A stretch of 64,000 nt of DNA from Caldicellulosiruptor owensensis OL (GCF_000166335.1 NC_014657.1:1904501-1968500); one strand, 5' to 3'. Positions 1 to 7,892 are shown, numbered from the stretch's first letter. The notes: generated from the letters alone by a model not told the origin. Numbers and translations are program-made.

Positions 1-126
1 TACAGTCGCTGTCCTAATCAAATTACAATTTCCAGTTCATTTTAAAAAAGTGTTGCATTTAATATTGCAATTTAGGAACTAATAAATGTTAAAGAAATGT
101 TGCAAAAAAACATTTAAGATTATATC

Positions 127-135
127 TGTTATAAT
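127..135 (+). promoter_or_regulatory. Extended -10 promoter candidate (TGTTATAAT)
   Basis: TGTTATAAT fits an extended -10 element (TG, one base, TATAAT). No good -35 box lies at the usual distance upstream. It would give a long leader for the gene at 334. Confidence 0.35.
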
Positions 136-181
136 ACAACAAAATTTATACTTTACCAAACATTAGCTATTGAAAAAACTA

Positions 182-210
182 TTGAATTTTTTATGTCTTT
201 TTGATACAAT
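182..210 (+). promoter_or_regulatory. Sigma-A-type promoter for the accessory locus
   Basis: TTGAAT (182-187) and TACAAT (205-210) are separated by exactly 17 bases, facing the broken secreted-protein gene. The transcript would carry the mini-frame at 253-276 in its leader. Confidence 0.5.
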
Positions 211-333
211 TTAGTTATAGTTACTTTATTTATTAAAAGGAGATGATAAACCATGTTATTTTCAATAATTGGCTAAAAATTTTCTTTTTTCTTTCTGTAA
301 TGAATAAAACTTATCACTGGAGGATCATTAATA

Positions 334-1033
334 ATGAATAATAGGCGTTTCCAAACACTAGTCATAATTATTTGCCTAACCTTAATTACACTACTTTTCT
401 TGCCATCAAAAGTATTCGCAGAGTCAGAAGGAAATTTTAAAATAACTTATGAGAATGCACACGAAGTCTTTGAAAAAATGTCAAATGAAGAACTAAATAA
501 TTTTATAAATAACATTGCTACATCCTATTCTAACTCAAAAACGAGTCAAACCTCAATTCTTCAAACTGTCTCTGTAGAACAGTATAATTCTATTCAATTA
601 GCATGGCTTGCCGCAGCACAAATTGCAAGAAACTACGGTTATCCGTGTGCAGCTACTCTTGTCGAATGTTCCGTAAAAAATATTCCATACTCCGAATGTG
701 GTGAAGGTTTATTCACAAATAAAATTAGAACAACATCAGTATACAAAGATTATATTTCAAAACTAAAGTCTGACAGTAAAATACCAAATTCAATCACATT
801 TAGCAAAAGCGATAACGCAGATTTATTTTATGCACTACACAAAGTAAATATTAAATCAAGTAAAGGATTACTGTCCATTTATACTATAACAATTTTAGAT
901 ACATTTGATTTTGCATATGATAATAATTACAATGATCTTTTTTGCTAATGTTGTTAATAATTGGGCTTAGCTATGTCAGCAAACACATGTGTTACATCCT
1001 ATTAGTGTAATAATAACTTTATCAGAACAGTAG
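334..1033 (+). pseudogene. Secreted protein gene, frameshifted and with an internal stop
   Basis: The first 204 codons encode an N-terminal signal peptide (basic start, hydrophobic core, likely cut after VFA near residue 29) and a domain with two motifs, WLAAAQIARNYGYP and DNADLFYALHKV. Translation ends at 946 just after a run of six T (938-943). Removing one T opens a frame that runs to TAG at 1031 except for a single TAG at 968-970, where TGG (Trp) would fit: it reads LFANVVNNWA-stop-LCQQTHVL. Both lesions and the clean end at 1031 argue for a decayed gene of about 232 codons. I recall similar secreted proteins of unknown role in other Firmicutes, but this is from memory. Sequencing error could explain the T run but is less likely for the nonsense codon as well. 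The next gene's GTG follows the old stop directly. Confidence 0.7.
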
Positions 1034-1045
1034 GTGAACAAATTA
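1034..1045 (+). pseudogene. First four codons of the gene split by the IS element
   Basis: GTG AAC AAA TTA begins directly after the TAG at 1031-1033. After the IS element the sequence continues (A)ACAATTATTTTGGG. With one A counted once, the joined reading is VNKLTIILGLFLTIFLI, a normal basic-then-hydrophobic membrane anchor. The start is inferred from this reconstruction. The rest of the gene is at 2845-3391. Confidence 0.55.
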
Positions 1046-1086
1046 GAGGCTGTCCAAAAAGATGAGATGACAGCCTCTTTATTTTT
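1046..1086 (+). terminator. Terminator-like hairpin in the left IS end
   Basis: GAGGCTGTC (1046-1054) pairs with GACAGCCTC (1069-1077) in a perfect 9-bp stem, followed by TTTATTTTT. It would stop read-through from the interrupted locus into the transposase, as is common for IS ends. The left inverted repeat is the ascending arm. Confidence 0.65.
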
Positions 1087-1092
1087 ACTGTA

Positions 1093-1121
1093 TTTACACT
1101 ATGATATATTTATGATATAAT
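1093..1121 (+). promoter_or_regulatory. Transposase promoter
   Basis: TTTACA (1093-1098) and TATAAT (1116-1121) are 17 bases apart, downstream of the left-end hairpin and 32 bases before the transposase start. The gene has its own Shine-Dalgarno (AAGGAGG at 1141-1147). Confidence 0.65.
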
Positions 1122-1153
1122 ATCTCAAAAATGATTACATAAGGAGGATCAAT

Positions 1154-3391
1154 ATGCCCCGCAAACATGATAAAATCGTCTTTAAAGAATACAACCCCAA
1201 CCAATTAATAATGCCAATCGACCCTGAAGCCTTTATCCCTCAAACTCATCTGGTAAGAGCAATCGATAAAATCGTTGATAAAATAGATATCTCAACCATA
1301 ATAGAAAAATACAAAGGTGGTGGGACTTCCAGCTACCATCCTTTGATGCTTTTGAAAGTTCTTATCTATGCTTACATACAGGGTATATACTCTTCAAGAA
1401 AGATAGCAAAGGCGCTTCAAGAGAATATAACCTTTATGTGGCTTTCAAAACTTCAAACCCCTGATTTCAGAACTATCAATAGATTCAGAAAAGAAATAAT
1501 AGGTGATTGCATTGAAGAAATTTTTGCAGAAGTTATTGAACTTCTTGTAAAACTGGGGTATGTAAACTTTGAGTATTACTATCTTGACGGAACAAAGATT
1601 GAGGCAAACGCGAACAAGTATACGTTTGTATGGGCAAAAAGCACAAGAACATACAAAAGGAAATTAAGAGAAAAAGTAAAAAACATCCTTGATGAAATAG
1701 AAAGGATAAACGAGGAAGAAGACAGAACTCTTGGCGAGTTGGATGTCAATTTAGAAGCTGATTATGATAGCCAAGAGCTTGAACAAAAAGTTGAAGAACT
1801 CTCCCAAAAGCTAGCAGAAGCTAGCTTTGGGAGCAAAAGAAAAGAAAGGAGAGTGAAAAAACTTGTAAAAACTCTCCAAAATGACTGCATATTAAGACTC
1901 AAGAAATATGAGTCTTATGAGCAGATCTTAAGTGGTAGAAATAGCTTTTCAAAAACAGACCATGATGCCACATTTATGAGGATGAAGGATGACCATATGA
2001 AAAACGGGATGCTAAAACCCGGGTATAATGTACAAATCGGCACACAGAATCGATTTGTCATAGGTTTTAGCATCCATCAGAGTCCCACAGACACTGTCTG
2101 TTTAAAAGAACATCTTGAGCTTGTGGAGAAGATAACAGGCCACATGCCTAAGAATGTCATAGCAGACAGTGGCTATGGGTCTGAAGAAAACTACCTTCAT
2201 CTGAAAAAATGTGGCATCAATAGCTACATTAAGTATAACACATTTGATTTGGAACAGACAAGGAAATTTAAGAAGGACAAGTTCAATAGCAGGAATTGGG
2301 AGTATATTGCCTCTGAAGATGTATATATTTGTCCTGCTGGTAAGAAGGTAAAATACTTATATCCGAGGATAGATGTAAATGAGAGGGGATTTGTAAGTTG
2401 GGAGAAGATATATCAATGTGAGGAAGTATGTAATGGATGTGAGTACAGAGATAAGTGTTACAGAGGCAAGAGATGGAAGAAGAGATTTAGGATAAGGCCA
2501 AGATTGGAGAAGTTAAAGAATGAAGTAAGAGAAAGGCTTTTGAGCGAAGAGGGCAAAGAGATTTACAGCAGAAGGAAGATAGAGGTTGAGACGGTATTTG
2601 GGTTAATAAAGAATAATAAGGGATTTAGGAGGTTCCTGCTCAGGGGCTTGAAGGGTGTGAAGCTTGAGTGGGGTTTGGTTTGTATTGCCTATAACATAGA
2701 AAGGTTAGCAAAGATAATAATAGAGGGTTGGGGCAAAATTGCCAGCCAACCCTCTTGCTTTTTACTGCATAGTTCAATATTAACATTTAATGCCATCAAA
2801 TGGTTGATTCTGGTTATTAAAAATTATTGTTTTTGGACAGCCCCAACAATTATTTTGGGTTTATTTCTAACCATCTTTCTAATCACTGTCTTCTCATTTA
2901 AACTTCTATCTTTGCAAGACAGTGGTGTGAAAGAATTTGAAAAAACTTTTAACATAAGACTTCCAAAAGGTACTGTGTCAGAAAAAATGTATGATGACTA
3001 CGGTAGTTTTCACAATGATGGCATGAAACTCTATAAATTTGTTTTTACTACTGACGGAAGGAAAAGTTTTACTTCATATATCGCAAAACAAAAAAACTGG
3101 AAAAAACTACCCTTAAACCCTGCATATCAAATACTTATGTATGGCGGAAAAGTACAAGATTCACCGTGCAATACTTTAGAAAGAACAGGATTTGCGAAAA
3201 AAGTTCGTCTTCCTAAAATTTCCAAAGGATTTTGGAGAGCAGTTGGTGACAGGTCGGTTTTAACAGCAAAGCTTATAGATTATGAAAACCTTGATATTAA
3301 AATTCTTGACAACCTTTATTCATATGATTTTTATTTGGCAATCTACGATGCAGAAAAAGGAATACTTTATATGTTCAATATTAACACATAA
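1154..3391 (+). CDS. IS1182-family DDE transposase, open frame running on into the interrupted gene
   Basis: Residues 1-522 are the transposase: an N-terminal DUF772-type domain (about 15-115), a charged linker with predicted coiled coil (165-250), and a DDE core with likely catalytic Asp145 (YLDGTK), Asp338 (IADSGYG) and Glu477 or Glu479 (KIEVET). A Cys cluster at 422-435 (CEEVCNGCEYRDKC) is typical of the family. The start follows AAGGAGG. Oddly, the frame has no stop after the core: it passes a hairpin at 2723-2754 and the right IS end (about residue 563) and continues in frame through the 3' part of the split gene to 3391, giving 745 residues. In the +1 frame TAATAATAG sits at 2714-2722 just before the hairpin, so a one-base loss may have removed the native stop. 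The residues after about 525 are unlikely to serve transposition. Confidence 0.85.
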   Translation: MPRKHDKIVFKEYNPNQLIMPIDPEAFIPQTHLVRAIDKIVDKIDISTIIEKYKGGGTSSYHPLMLLKVLIYAYIQGIYSSRKIAKALQENITFMWLSKLQTPDFRTINRFRKEIIGDCIEEIFAEVIELLVKLGYVNFEYYYLDGTKIEANANKYTFVWAKSTRTYKRKLREKVKNILDEIERINEEEDRTLGELDVNLEADYDSQELEQKVEELSQKLAEASFGSKRKERRVKKLVKTLQNDCILRLKKYESYEQILSGRNSFSKTDHDATFMRMKDDHMKNGMLKPGYNVQIGTQNRFVIGFSIHQSPTDTVCLKEHLELVEKITGHMPKNVIADSGYGSEENYLHLKKCGINSYIKYNTFDLEQTRKFKKDKFNSRNWEYIASEDVYICPAGKKVKYLYPRIDVNERGFVSWEKIYQCEEVCNGCEYRDKCYRGKRWKKRFRIRPRLEKLKNEVRERLLSEEGKEIYSRRKIEVETVFGLIKNNKGFRRFLLRGLKGVKLEWGLVCIAYNIERLAKIIIEGWGKIASQPSCFLLHSSILTFNAIKWLILVIKNYCFWTAPTIILGLFLTIFLITVFSFKLLSLQDSGVKEFEKTFNIRLPKGTVSEKMYDDYGSFHNDGMKLYKFVFTTDGRKSFTSYIAKQKNWKKLPLNPAYQILMYGGKVQDSPCNTLERTGFAKKVRLPKISKGFWRAVGDRSVLTAKLIDYENLDIKILDNLYSYDFYLAIYDAEKGILYMFNINT
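1801..1833 (+). repeat. Long hairpin inside the transposase gene
   Basis: CTCCCAAAAGCTAGC (1801-1815) and GCTAGCTTTGGGAG (1820-1833) form a 14-bp stem with one bulged A and a 4-base loop. It lies in the charged linker coding region. It may be chance under coding constraint or may affect transposase mRNA. Confidence 0.6.
2723..2764 (+). terminator. Terminator-like hairpin after the transposase core
   Basis: GAGGGTTGG (2723-2731) pairs with CCAACCCTC (2746-2754), with a possible inner GGC/GCC pair, followed by TTGCTTTTTA. Its position suggests the native transposase ended close to here. Confidence 0.55.
2845..3391 (+). pseudogene. 3' part of the membrane-anchored gene split by the IS element
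   Basis: The frame encodes a hydrophobic segment (ILGLFLTIFLITVFSF) and then about 160 soluble residues ending NINT, with no domain I recognise. It now lacks its own start and is in frame with the transposase. With the four codons at 1034-1045 it rebuilds a protein of about 186 residues with an N-terminal membrane anchor or signal. A start at TTG 2855 is possible but has no good Shine-Dalgarno left. It was probably made together with the secreted protein upstream, whose old stop touches its start. Confidence 0.6.
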
Positions 3392-3459
3392 AAAAGCTCC
3401 CTTTCTTGGCATTAGCTTTTATTTATATCTTACATACAGCCAAGAACAGGGAGCTTTTT
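3391..3459. terminator. Bidirectional Rho-independent terminator
   Basis: AAAAGCTCCCT (3392-3402) plus TTCTTGGC (3403-3410) pair with GCCAAGAA (3439-3446) plus AGGGAGCTTTT (3448-3458), with one bulged C. T runs flank both sides, so it can end transcription from the accessory locus and from dapF, whose genes converge here. Confidence 0.85.
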
Positions 3460-3484
3460 GTCTTGTAATTTCCAAAAATAATCT

Positions 3485-4321
3485 TTAATCCAAATACTCC
3501 CCAACAAAAACCTCCTCGGCAGGTCCTGTCATGAATACTGTGTCATCATCTTGCCACTCTATTTCAAGCGTGCCAAAATAAAGGTGGACATTTGCTTTTC
3601 TTTCTGTAAGTCCATTTAAGTTTGCTGCTATCACAGAAGCACAAGAACCCGTGCCACACGCAAATGTAGCCCCTGCACCTCTTTCCCAAGTTCTCACCTT
3701 TATATTATTCTTGTCAATCACCTGAACAAAATTGACATTTGTTTTCCTTGGAAATACCTCATGCTTTTCTATATTAGGACCTAAAGTATAAATGTCCACC
3801 TTTTCTACATCGTCAACAAACAACACTGTGTGAGGAACACCCATCAACAGGGATGTAATCTTATACTCTTTGCCTTCAACCTCTATTGGGGTATTTATAG
3901 CATCGCTCTCGGGGTCACCCTGCATAGGAATATCCTTTCTTTTAAAGCTTGGCTTTCCCATGTTAACCCTTACTTTCTCAACAAGCCCATAATCGTTTAA
4001 AATAAGCTGTGGCTCTATTATTCCTGCCAATGTTTCAACTTTGAATTTGTCTTTTTTCACTATTCCTCTTTCAAACACATATTTAGAAAAGCACCGAATT
4101 CCATTTCCACACATCTCAGCTTCAGACCCGTCTGAGTTTATAATTCTCATTCTGATATCAGCAAGCTTCGAATCTAAAACAAGCAATATCCCATCTGCTC
4201 CAACACCAATATGGCGATGACACATCCTCTTTGCAAGAAAGTTGTAATCTATATCCTCTTTGCCTCTTGCATCTATTACAATAAAGTCATTGCCAAGCCC
4301 GTGCATCTTAGAAAAAAGCAT
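3485..4321 (-). CDS. dapF: Diaminopimelate epimerase
   Basis: This cytosolic enzyme converts LL- to meso-diaminopimelate for lysine and peptidoglycan synthesis. At 278 residues it has the normal size. The two catalytic Cys are visible: Cys71 in EMCGNGIRC and Cys222 in ACGTGSC. The HGLGNDF motif is at the N-terminus. The start follows a strong AAGGAGGT site. It is the last gene of a four-gene operon with a PfkB-type kinase, an ACT protein and a UPF0210 protein, and is closed by the terminator at 3391-3459. Confidence 0.95.
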   Translation of the reverse strand: MLFSKMHGLGNDFIVIDARGKEDIDYNFLAKRMCHRHIGVGADGILLVLDSKLADIRMRIINSDGSEAEMCGNGIRCFSKYVFERGIVKKDKFKVETLAGIIEPQLILNDYGLVEKVRVNMGKPSFKRKDIPMQGDPESDAINTPIEVEGKEYKITSLLMGVPHTVLFVDDVEKVDIYTLGPNIEKHEVFPRKTNVNFVQVIDKNNIKVRTWERGAGATFACGTGSCASVIAANLNGLTERKANVHLYFGTLEIEWQDDDTVFMTGPAEEVFVGEYLD

Positions 4322-4346
4322 TTTTTGTACCTCCTTTTCAAAATTT

Positions 4347-5705
4347 TTAGTTTCTGAGCGAAATTATAGGTGGTGGAACTCTTCCTCCACGTTCAATCAA
4401 CCTTTTTGGTGAGTTTCTATTTATATTCATCACCTTTGCTCTTCCCAAAAGTCCACCAAAGTTGACTTCATCTCCTTCTTTTTTACCATATGCAGGAATC
4501 ACACGCACAGCTGTTGTTTTGTTGTTGTAAACGCCAATTGCAATCTCATCTGCAATCATAGCAGAGATAACTTCAGCTTCTACATCGCCTGGCACAACTA
4601 TCATATCAAGACCGACAGAACATACACTTGTCATTGCCTCAAGTTTTTCTATTGATAGTGCTCCTGCCTCGACTGCTTTTACCATCCCAGAGTCTTCTGA
4701 TACAGGTATAAATGCCCCAGAAAGTCCACCAGTGAAACTTGCCGCCATGCTGCCTCCTTTTTTGACAGCATCGTTCAAAAGCGCTAAAGCAAATGTTGTA
4801 CCATACCCGCCAACCTTTTCAACTCCTATCTCTTCAAGTATCTCTGCAATACTATCACCAACTTTCGGTGTCGGTGCTAAAGATAGGTCTACAATCCCGG
4901 CTGGAATTTGGAGTTTTTTGCTTGCATACTGCAAAACAAGTTGACCAGCCCTTGTTACCTTAAACGCCATCTTTTTTATTGTCTCATAAATCTCATCAAT
5001 TGAAGCATCTTTCTTCTCTTCTAATGCTCTTTTCACAACACCAGGGCCTGAGATTCCAACATTGATGCTGCAATCTCCCTCGCCTGTCCCATGAAACGCC
5101 CCTGCCATAAAAGGATTGTCATCTGGTGCGTTTGCAAACACAACAAACCTTGCGCATCCGAAACTGTCTTTGTCCTTTGTTTTTTGGGCAATCTCTTTTA
5201 TTATAAACCCAAGATGAGCAATCACATCAAGGTTAATACCCGACCTTGTTGTGCCAACGTCAACCGAAGAACATAGTCTATCTGTTGAGGCCAATGCATC
5301 TGGGATAGAAGATATGAATTTTTTAGTATTTTCATCATAGCTTTTGTGAACAGCCGCAGAGTAACCACCTATCAGGTCAACCTCAAGTTCTTTGGCAGTC
5401 TCATCAATGGCAAGCGCAACCTTTAAAAGGTCTTCATATGAATAAGAAAAGGTCAAAAGAGAAATAGGTGTAAGAGCTACCCTTCTGTTGACAATTGGAA
5501 GTCCAAACATATCCTCAATCTCATTTGCCACATTTTTGAGATTCCCCGCATATTTTATAATCTTTTTTCTCACGTTATCAATAAACCTCTGGGGAATGTC
5601 AGAGCTACAATCAAAAAGGTTTATCCCCACTGTGATTGTTCGAATATCCAAATTGCTCTGCTTTACCATATTAATAGTTTCAATTATCTCCTGTGATGTG
5701 AACAT
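4347..5705 (-). CDS. UPF0210 (DUF711, PFL-like) family protein
   Basis: A 452-residue protein of the UPF0210 family. Characteristic stretches are [13 protein letters not shown] near residue 29 and the glycine-rich [15 protein letters not shown] near 215. The fold is reported to resemble pyruvate formate-lyase/ribonucleotide reductase barrels, but no reaction is established that I know of. A GAGGAGAT Shine-Dalgarno supports the start. It lies 30 nt after an ACT-domain gene of the UPF0237 family; the two families commonly occur side by side, which suggests that the ACT protein senses a ligand for this enzyme. Function remains unknown. Confidence 0.85.
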   Translation of the reverse strand: MFTSQEIIETINMVKQSNLDIRTITVGINLFDCSSDIPQRFIDNVRKKIIKYAGNLKNVANEIEDMFGLPIVNRRVALTPISLLTFSYSYEDLLKVALAIDETAKELEVDLIGGYSAAVHKSYDENTKKFISSIPDALASTDRLCSSVDVGTTRSGINLDVIAHLGFIIKEIAQKTKDKDSFGCARFVVFANAPDDNPFMAGAFHGTGEGDCSINVGISGPGVVKRALEEKKDASIDEIYETIKKMAFKVTRAGQLVLQYASKKLQIPAGIVDLSLAPTPKVGDSIAEILEEIGVEKVGGYGTTFALALLNDAVKKGGSMAASFTGGLSGAFIPVSEDSGMVKAVEAGALSIEKLEAMTSVCSVGLDMIVVPGDVEAEVISAMIADEIAIGVYNNKTTAVRVIPAYGKKEGDEVNFGGLLGRAKVMNINRNSPKRLIERGGRVPPPIISLRN

Positions 5706-5735
5706 TCTGATTCATCTCCTCAAAAAGTAAAATTA

Positions 5736-6005
5736 CTATATTCTGTTTATGCTATTGAAAAGGTCTTCGTGCTGCATATTTACATCAACGCCTATTTCCT
5801 CTCCTTTTTTTATGAGAAGATCTTTCAGTTCAGAAAACTTCAATTTGCAATCTTTAAGGTCAACAAGCATTATCATTGTAAAAAATCCCTGCATAATTGT
5901 CTGGCTTATATCAAGTATATTTACATTGTTCTGGGCAAGAAGTGAGGAGATAGCCGCAATTATACCAACTTTATCCTTACCAACAACCGTTATTATTGCT
6001 CTCAT
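5736..6005 (-). CDS. ACT-domain protein, UPF0237 family
   Basis: Residues 1-89 form a single ACT fold (MRAIITVVGKDKVGII at the start), a small-molecule, often amino-acid, sensing module. I chose the ATG at 6005 over a longer frame beginning at 6071 because GGGGGAAAAGAGAC lies just upstream and the conserved domain begins at this Met; the longer form would overlap the kinase gene. No enzymatic domain is attached, so it likely acts as a regulatory partner of the UPF0210 protein next to it. Ligand unknown. Confidence 0.85.
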   Translation of the reverse strand: MRAIITVVGKDKVGIIAAISSLLAQNNVNILDISQTIMQGFFTMIMLVDLKDCKLKFSELKDLLIKKGEEIGVDVNMQHEDLFNSINRI

Positions 6006-6049
6006 GTCTCTTTTCCCCCAAAAGTTTTTATAATAAAGTTTTTTGGACT

Positions 6050-6973
6050 TCAAAGCCTTTCTAAAACCCAACTGTACTCAGGAATTGCAGGAATAGCACC
6101 TTTTTTGGTCGCACAGAGAGCCCCTGCTATGTTTGCCTTTCTTACAATTTTAACAATTTCATCTTCTGATAAATTTTCAATTGGCAAAGATTTTGAAATT
6201 TCATACAAAACCATGCCAACAAAACAGTCTCCACAACCAGTTGTGTCAACCACATCAACTTTTATTGTATCAACAAAATATGACTTTCCCTTAAAGAAAA
6301 CCATGCTACCTTTTTCGCCAAATGTTACAAGAAAAATCTTTACCTTGTCTTTTATTCTATTATAAAAACTATTTGCATCATTATCGTAAAGCAAAACCTC
6401 TTCCTCAGACATCTTGAGAATATCAATAAATCCATTTTCAATAGGTTCAATCATGGTATCTAAAGCCTTTCTTTGGCTTTCCCACAGGCTACTTCTGTAG
6501 TTTGGGTCATACGAGATTGTACTGCCACTTTGTCTTGCAATCTTCAAAAGTTCAAAGGTGGTTCTTTTGTTTTGTTCATATGTCATTGAAAGTGAGCCAA
6601 AGTGAAATATATCAGCTGACTTTACAATATTCATATCGATATCTTCCACTCTCAGGTAAACATCTGCACCATGTTTTCTTGAGAACGAAAAAGACCTCTC
6701 ACCGTGGCTGTCAAGCTTTACAAACGCAAGTGTTGTGAAATACTCATCTGTTATTTTAACATTTGAAATATCAACACCACAGGCAGAAAGGCTATCTATA
6801 ATCATTTGCCCAAACATATCATTTCCAACCTGTGAGATTAAACAGGATTCCCCACCAAACTTTGCAACTGCTGCTGCAACATTTGCAGGAGCACCGCCCG
6901 GGTTTGCTTCAAACAGGTTATCTTTTACATTCAAAAAATCTATCAAAACCTCGCCGTAGCAGACAACTTTCAA
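6050..6973 (-). CDS. PfkB-family sugar kinase (fructokinase-like)
   Basis: A ribokinase-fold kinase of about 307 residues. GGAPANVA (near 26) is the sugar-binding signature, DPNYRSSLW (near 156) resembles bacterial fructokinases, and TGCGD near 245-249 contains the catalytic Asp. The usual reaction is ATP-dependent phosphorylation of fructose or a related sugar; substrate is inferred from similarity. I favour the TTG at 6973, preceded by AAGGGGG, because the longer frame (from 7021) would start upstream of the likely -10 box at 7010-7015. First gene of the operon with the ACT, UPF0210 and dapF genes. Confidence 0.85.
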   Translation of the reverse strand: MKVVCYGEVLIDFLNVKDNLFEANPGGAPANVAAAVAKFGGESCLISQVGNDMFGQMIIDSLSACGVDISNVKITDEYFTTLAFVKLDSHGERSFSFSRKHGADVYLRVEDIDMNIVKSADIFHFGSLSMTYEQNKRTTFELLKIARQSGSTISYDPNYRSSLWESQRKALDTMIEPIENGFIDILKMSEEEVLLYDNDANSFYNRIKDKVKIFLVTFGEKGSMVFFKGKSYFVDTIKVDVVDTTGCGDCFVGMVLYEISKSLPIENLSEDEIVKIVRKANIAGALCATKKGAIPAIPEYSWVLERL

Positions 6974-7009
6974 AAACCAATAGCCCCCTTTATTCTTAAG
7001 TATAACATT

Positions 7010-7038
7010 ATTATAGAACATTTAATATTCAGAAGTGA
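7010..7038 (-). promoter_or_regulatory. Candidate promoter for the kinase-dapF operon
   Basis: A perfect TATAAT (minus strand, 7015-7010) lies about 37 nt before the TTG start. The -35 position 17 bases upstream reads TCACTT, so the match is one-sided. Confidence 0.4.
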
Positions 7039-7110
7039 AGAAGAATAAGATAAAACCCTTTAACCTGTACTTTGGTCTTTTGAACATGGCTTGAGATGGC
7101 AGAACAATAA

Positions 7111-7143
7111 AAAAATAGTGCACAGAAAATCTTATCTGTGCAC
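7111..7143 (-). terminator. Terminator downstream of speD
   Basis: GTGCACAGA and TCTGTGCAC (7118-7126, 7135-7143) form a 9-bp stem, followed on the minus strand by TATTTTTTTATTG. It lies about 190 nt after the speD stop. Confidence 0.75.
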
Positions 7144-7333
7144 CAAAATATTTTATTAAGTAAAGGGGGTCTTTCTGTTAAATATTGTTCCCTTTTTGTA
7201 TTCTTTCATACATCAAAAAGCTTAAAATGTAACACATTAAAACAAGGTATATCCTCCTTATAGAATTCCCCGTTCCACATCCCTTCAAAACTTTAACACT
7301 GCCTTCTATACCATCAACAAAAAGGAGGTATTA
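7144..7333 (-). other. Long speD 3' region without a convincing gene
   Basis: Between the speD stop and its terminator there is an AAGGAGG (minus strand, 7259-7253) followed at 7 nt by TTG, TTT and TAA, and further on an ATG frame of 19 codons. One frame stays open across about 50 codons here but has no well-placed start. A small protein, a gene remnant or plain untranslated RNA are all possible. Confidence 0.3.
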
Positions 7334-7708
7334 TTACAGGTTTGCTACCTTGACAGGTTGTTCGAACAAACCTCTTTTTACCTCTGTAGTTGTCATGTGA
7401 CTTGCTTTGAGCATCTCTGTGATGTAGTTGCAAGCTTGCCATGGGTCAACTCTCTCACCGCATGTAAATACATCAACTGCTGCATAGCCAAGCTCTGGCC
7501 ATGTGTGAATTGTCAGGTGTGACTCAGAAATTACAACAACGCCGCTTACACCCTGTGGTGAAAACTTATGAAACGCAACCTCTCTTACCTCTGCACCTGC
7601 TTTGAGCGCTGACTCTACCATTATCTTCTCAATCAGCTCGCGATTGTTGAGCAGTTCTTTGTCACACCCGTAAAGTTCTGCTATTATGTGTCTGCCCAAT
7701 GCGTGCAT
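7334..7708 (-). CDS. speD: S-adenosylmethionine decarboxylase proenzyme
   Basis: This pyruvoyl enzyme makes decarboxylated S-adenosylmethionine, the aminopropyl donor for spermidine. It is the short bacterial/archaeal class (124 residues). Self-cleavage occurs between Glu62 and Ser63 in [12 protein letters not shown]; His68 and Cys83 (VFTCGE) are the processing and catalytic residues at the same numbers as in the Thermotoga enzyme. The start has a strong AAGGAGGT site. It appears to be a single-gene transcript with its own promoter and terminator; no speE lies beside it. Confidence 0.95.
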   Translation of the reverse strand: MHALGRHIIAELYGCDKELLNNRELIEKIMVESALKAGAEVREVAFHKFSPQGVSGVVVISESHLTIHTWPELGYAAVDVFTCGERVDPWQACNYITEMLKASHMTTTEVKRGLFEQPVKVANL

Positions 7709-7756
7709 CTTCTCTACCTCCTTCTTGGAATTTACTCTTTTCAGGTAACAGAATTT

Positions 7757-7784
7757 ATTTTAGCAGATTTGTCTCAAAAGTCAA
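7757..7784 (-). promoter_or_regulatory. speD promoter
   Basis: On the minus strand TTGACT (7784-7779) and TAAAAT (7762-7757) are separated by 16 bases, about 50 nt before the speD start. Confidence 0.6.
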
Positions 7785-7892
7785 TATATTTTTTTAAAAA
7801 ATATCATTTTCCTTTAAATTTTTAAATTAGCCCTCGTTTTCTTATTAATTTATCAGTTTTTCTTCGCTTTATGCTATTATATGATTGAAACT

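Larger units (their letters stand above)
1..333 (+). other. AT-rich leader region of the accessory locus
   Basis: No gene of normal size is visible. The stretch holds two candidate promoters (listed separately), an imperfect inverted TTGCA/TGCAA pair near 53-72, and a strong Shine-Dalgarno (AAAAGGAGATGAT, 236-248) in front of a 7-codon ATG reading frame at 253-276 that ends in TAA. A second site (GGAGG near 320) serves the gene at 334. The mini-frame may be a leader peptide or the start of a lost gene; nothing in the sequence decides which. Confidence 0.5.
1046..2844 (+). mobile_element. IS1182-family insertion sequence
   Basis: The ends are inverted repeats: left GAGGCTGTCCAAAAA (1046-1060) and right TTTTTGGACAGCCCC (2830-2844), matching at all but one base of the outer 15. 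The element carries one transposase. It is insulated at both sides: a terminator-like hairpin sits in the left end and another lies after the conserved transposase core. No exact target duplication is seen; AACAAATTA on the left and AACAATTA on the right are similar but differ by one base. The insertion splits a small membrane-protein gene. Confidence 0.85.

Noticed and set aside
1037..2853. AACAAATTA / AACAATTA as a target-site duplication
   Set aside because: Differs by one base, and rebuilding the gene with it breaks the reading frame of the downstream half.
3282..3488. A plus-strand 68-codon reading frame over the locus terminator
   Set aside because: It overlaps the membrane-protein frame and runs through the terminator hairpin; no ribosome site.
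6006..6071. Longer N-terminus for the ACT protein
   Set aside because: Would overlap the kinase gene and lacks a ribosome site; the conserved domain starts at 6005.
7237..7260. Small gene after speD started at the TTG behind AAGGAGG
   Set aside because: The frame stops after two codons; the next ATG is too far from the ribosome site.
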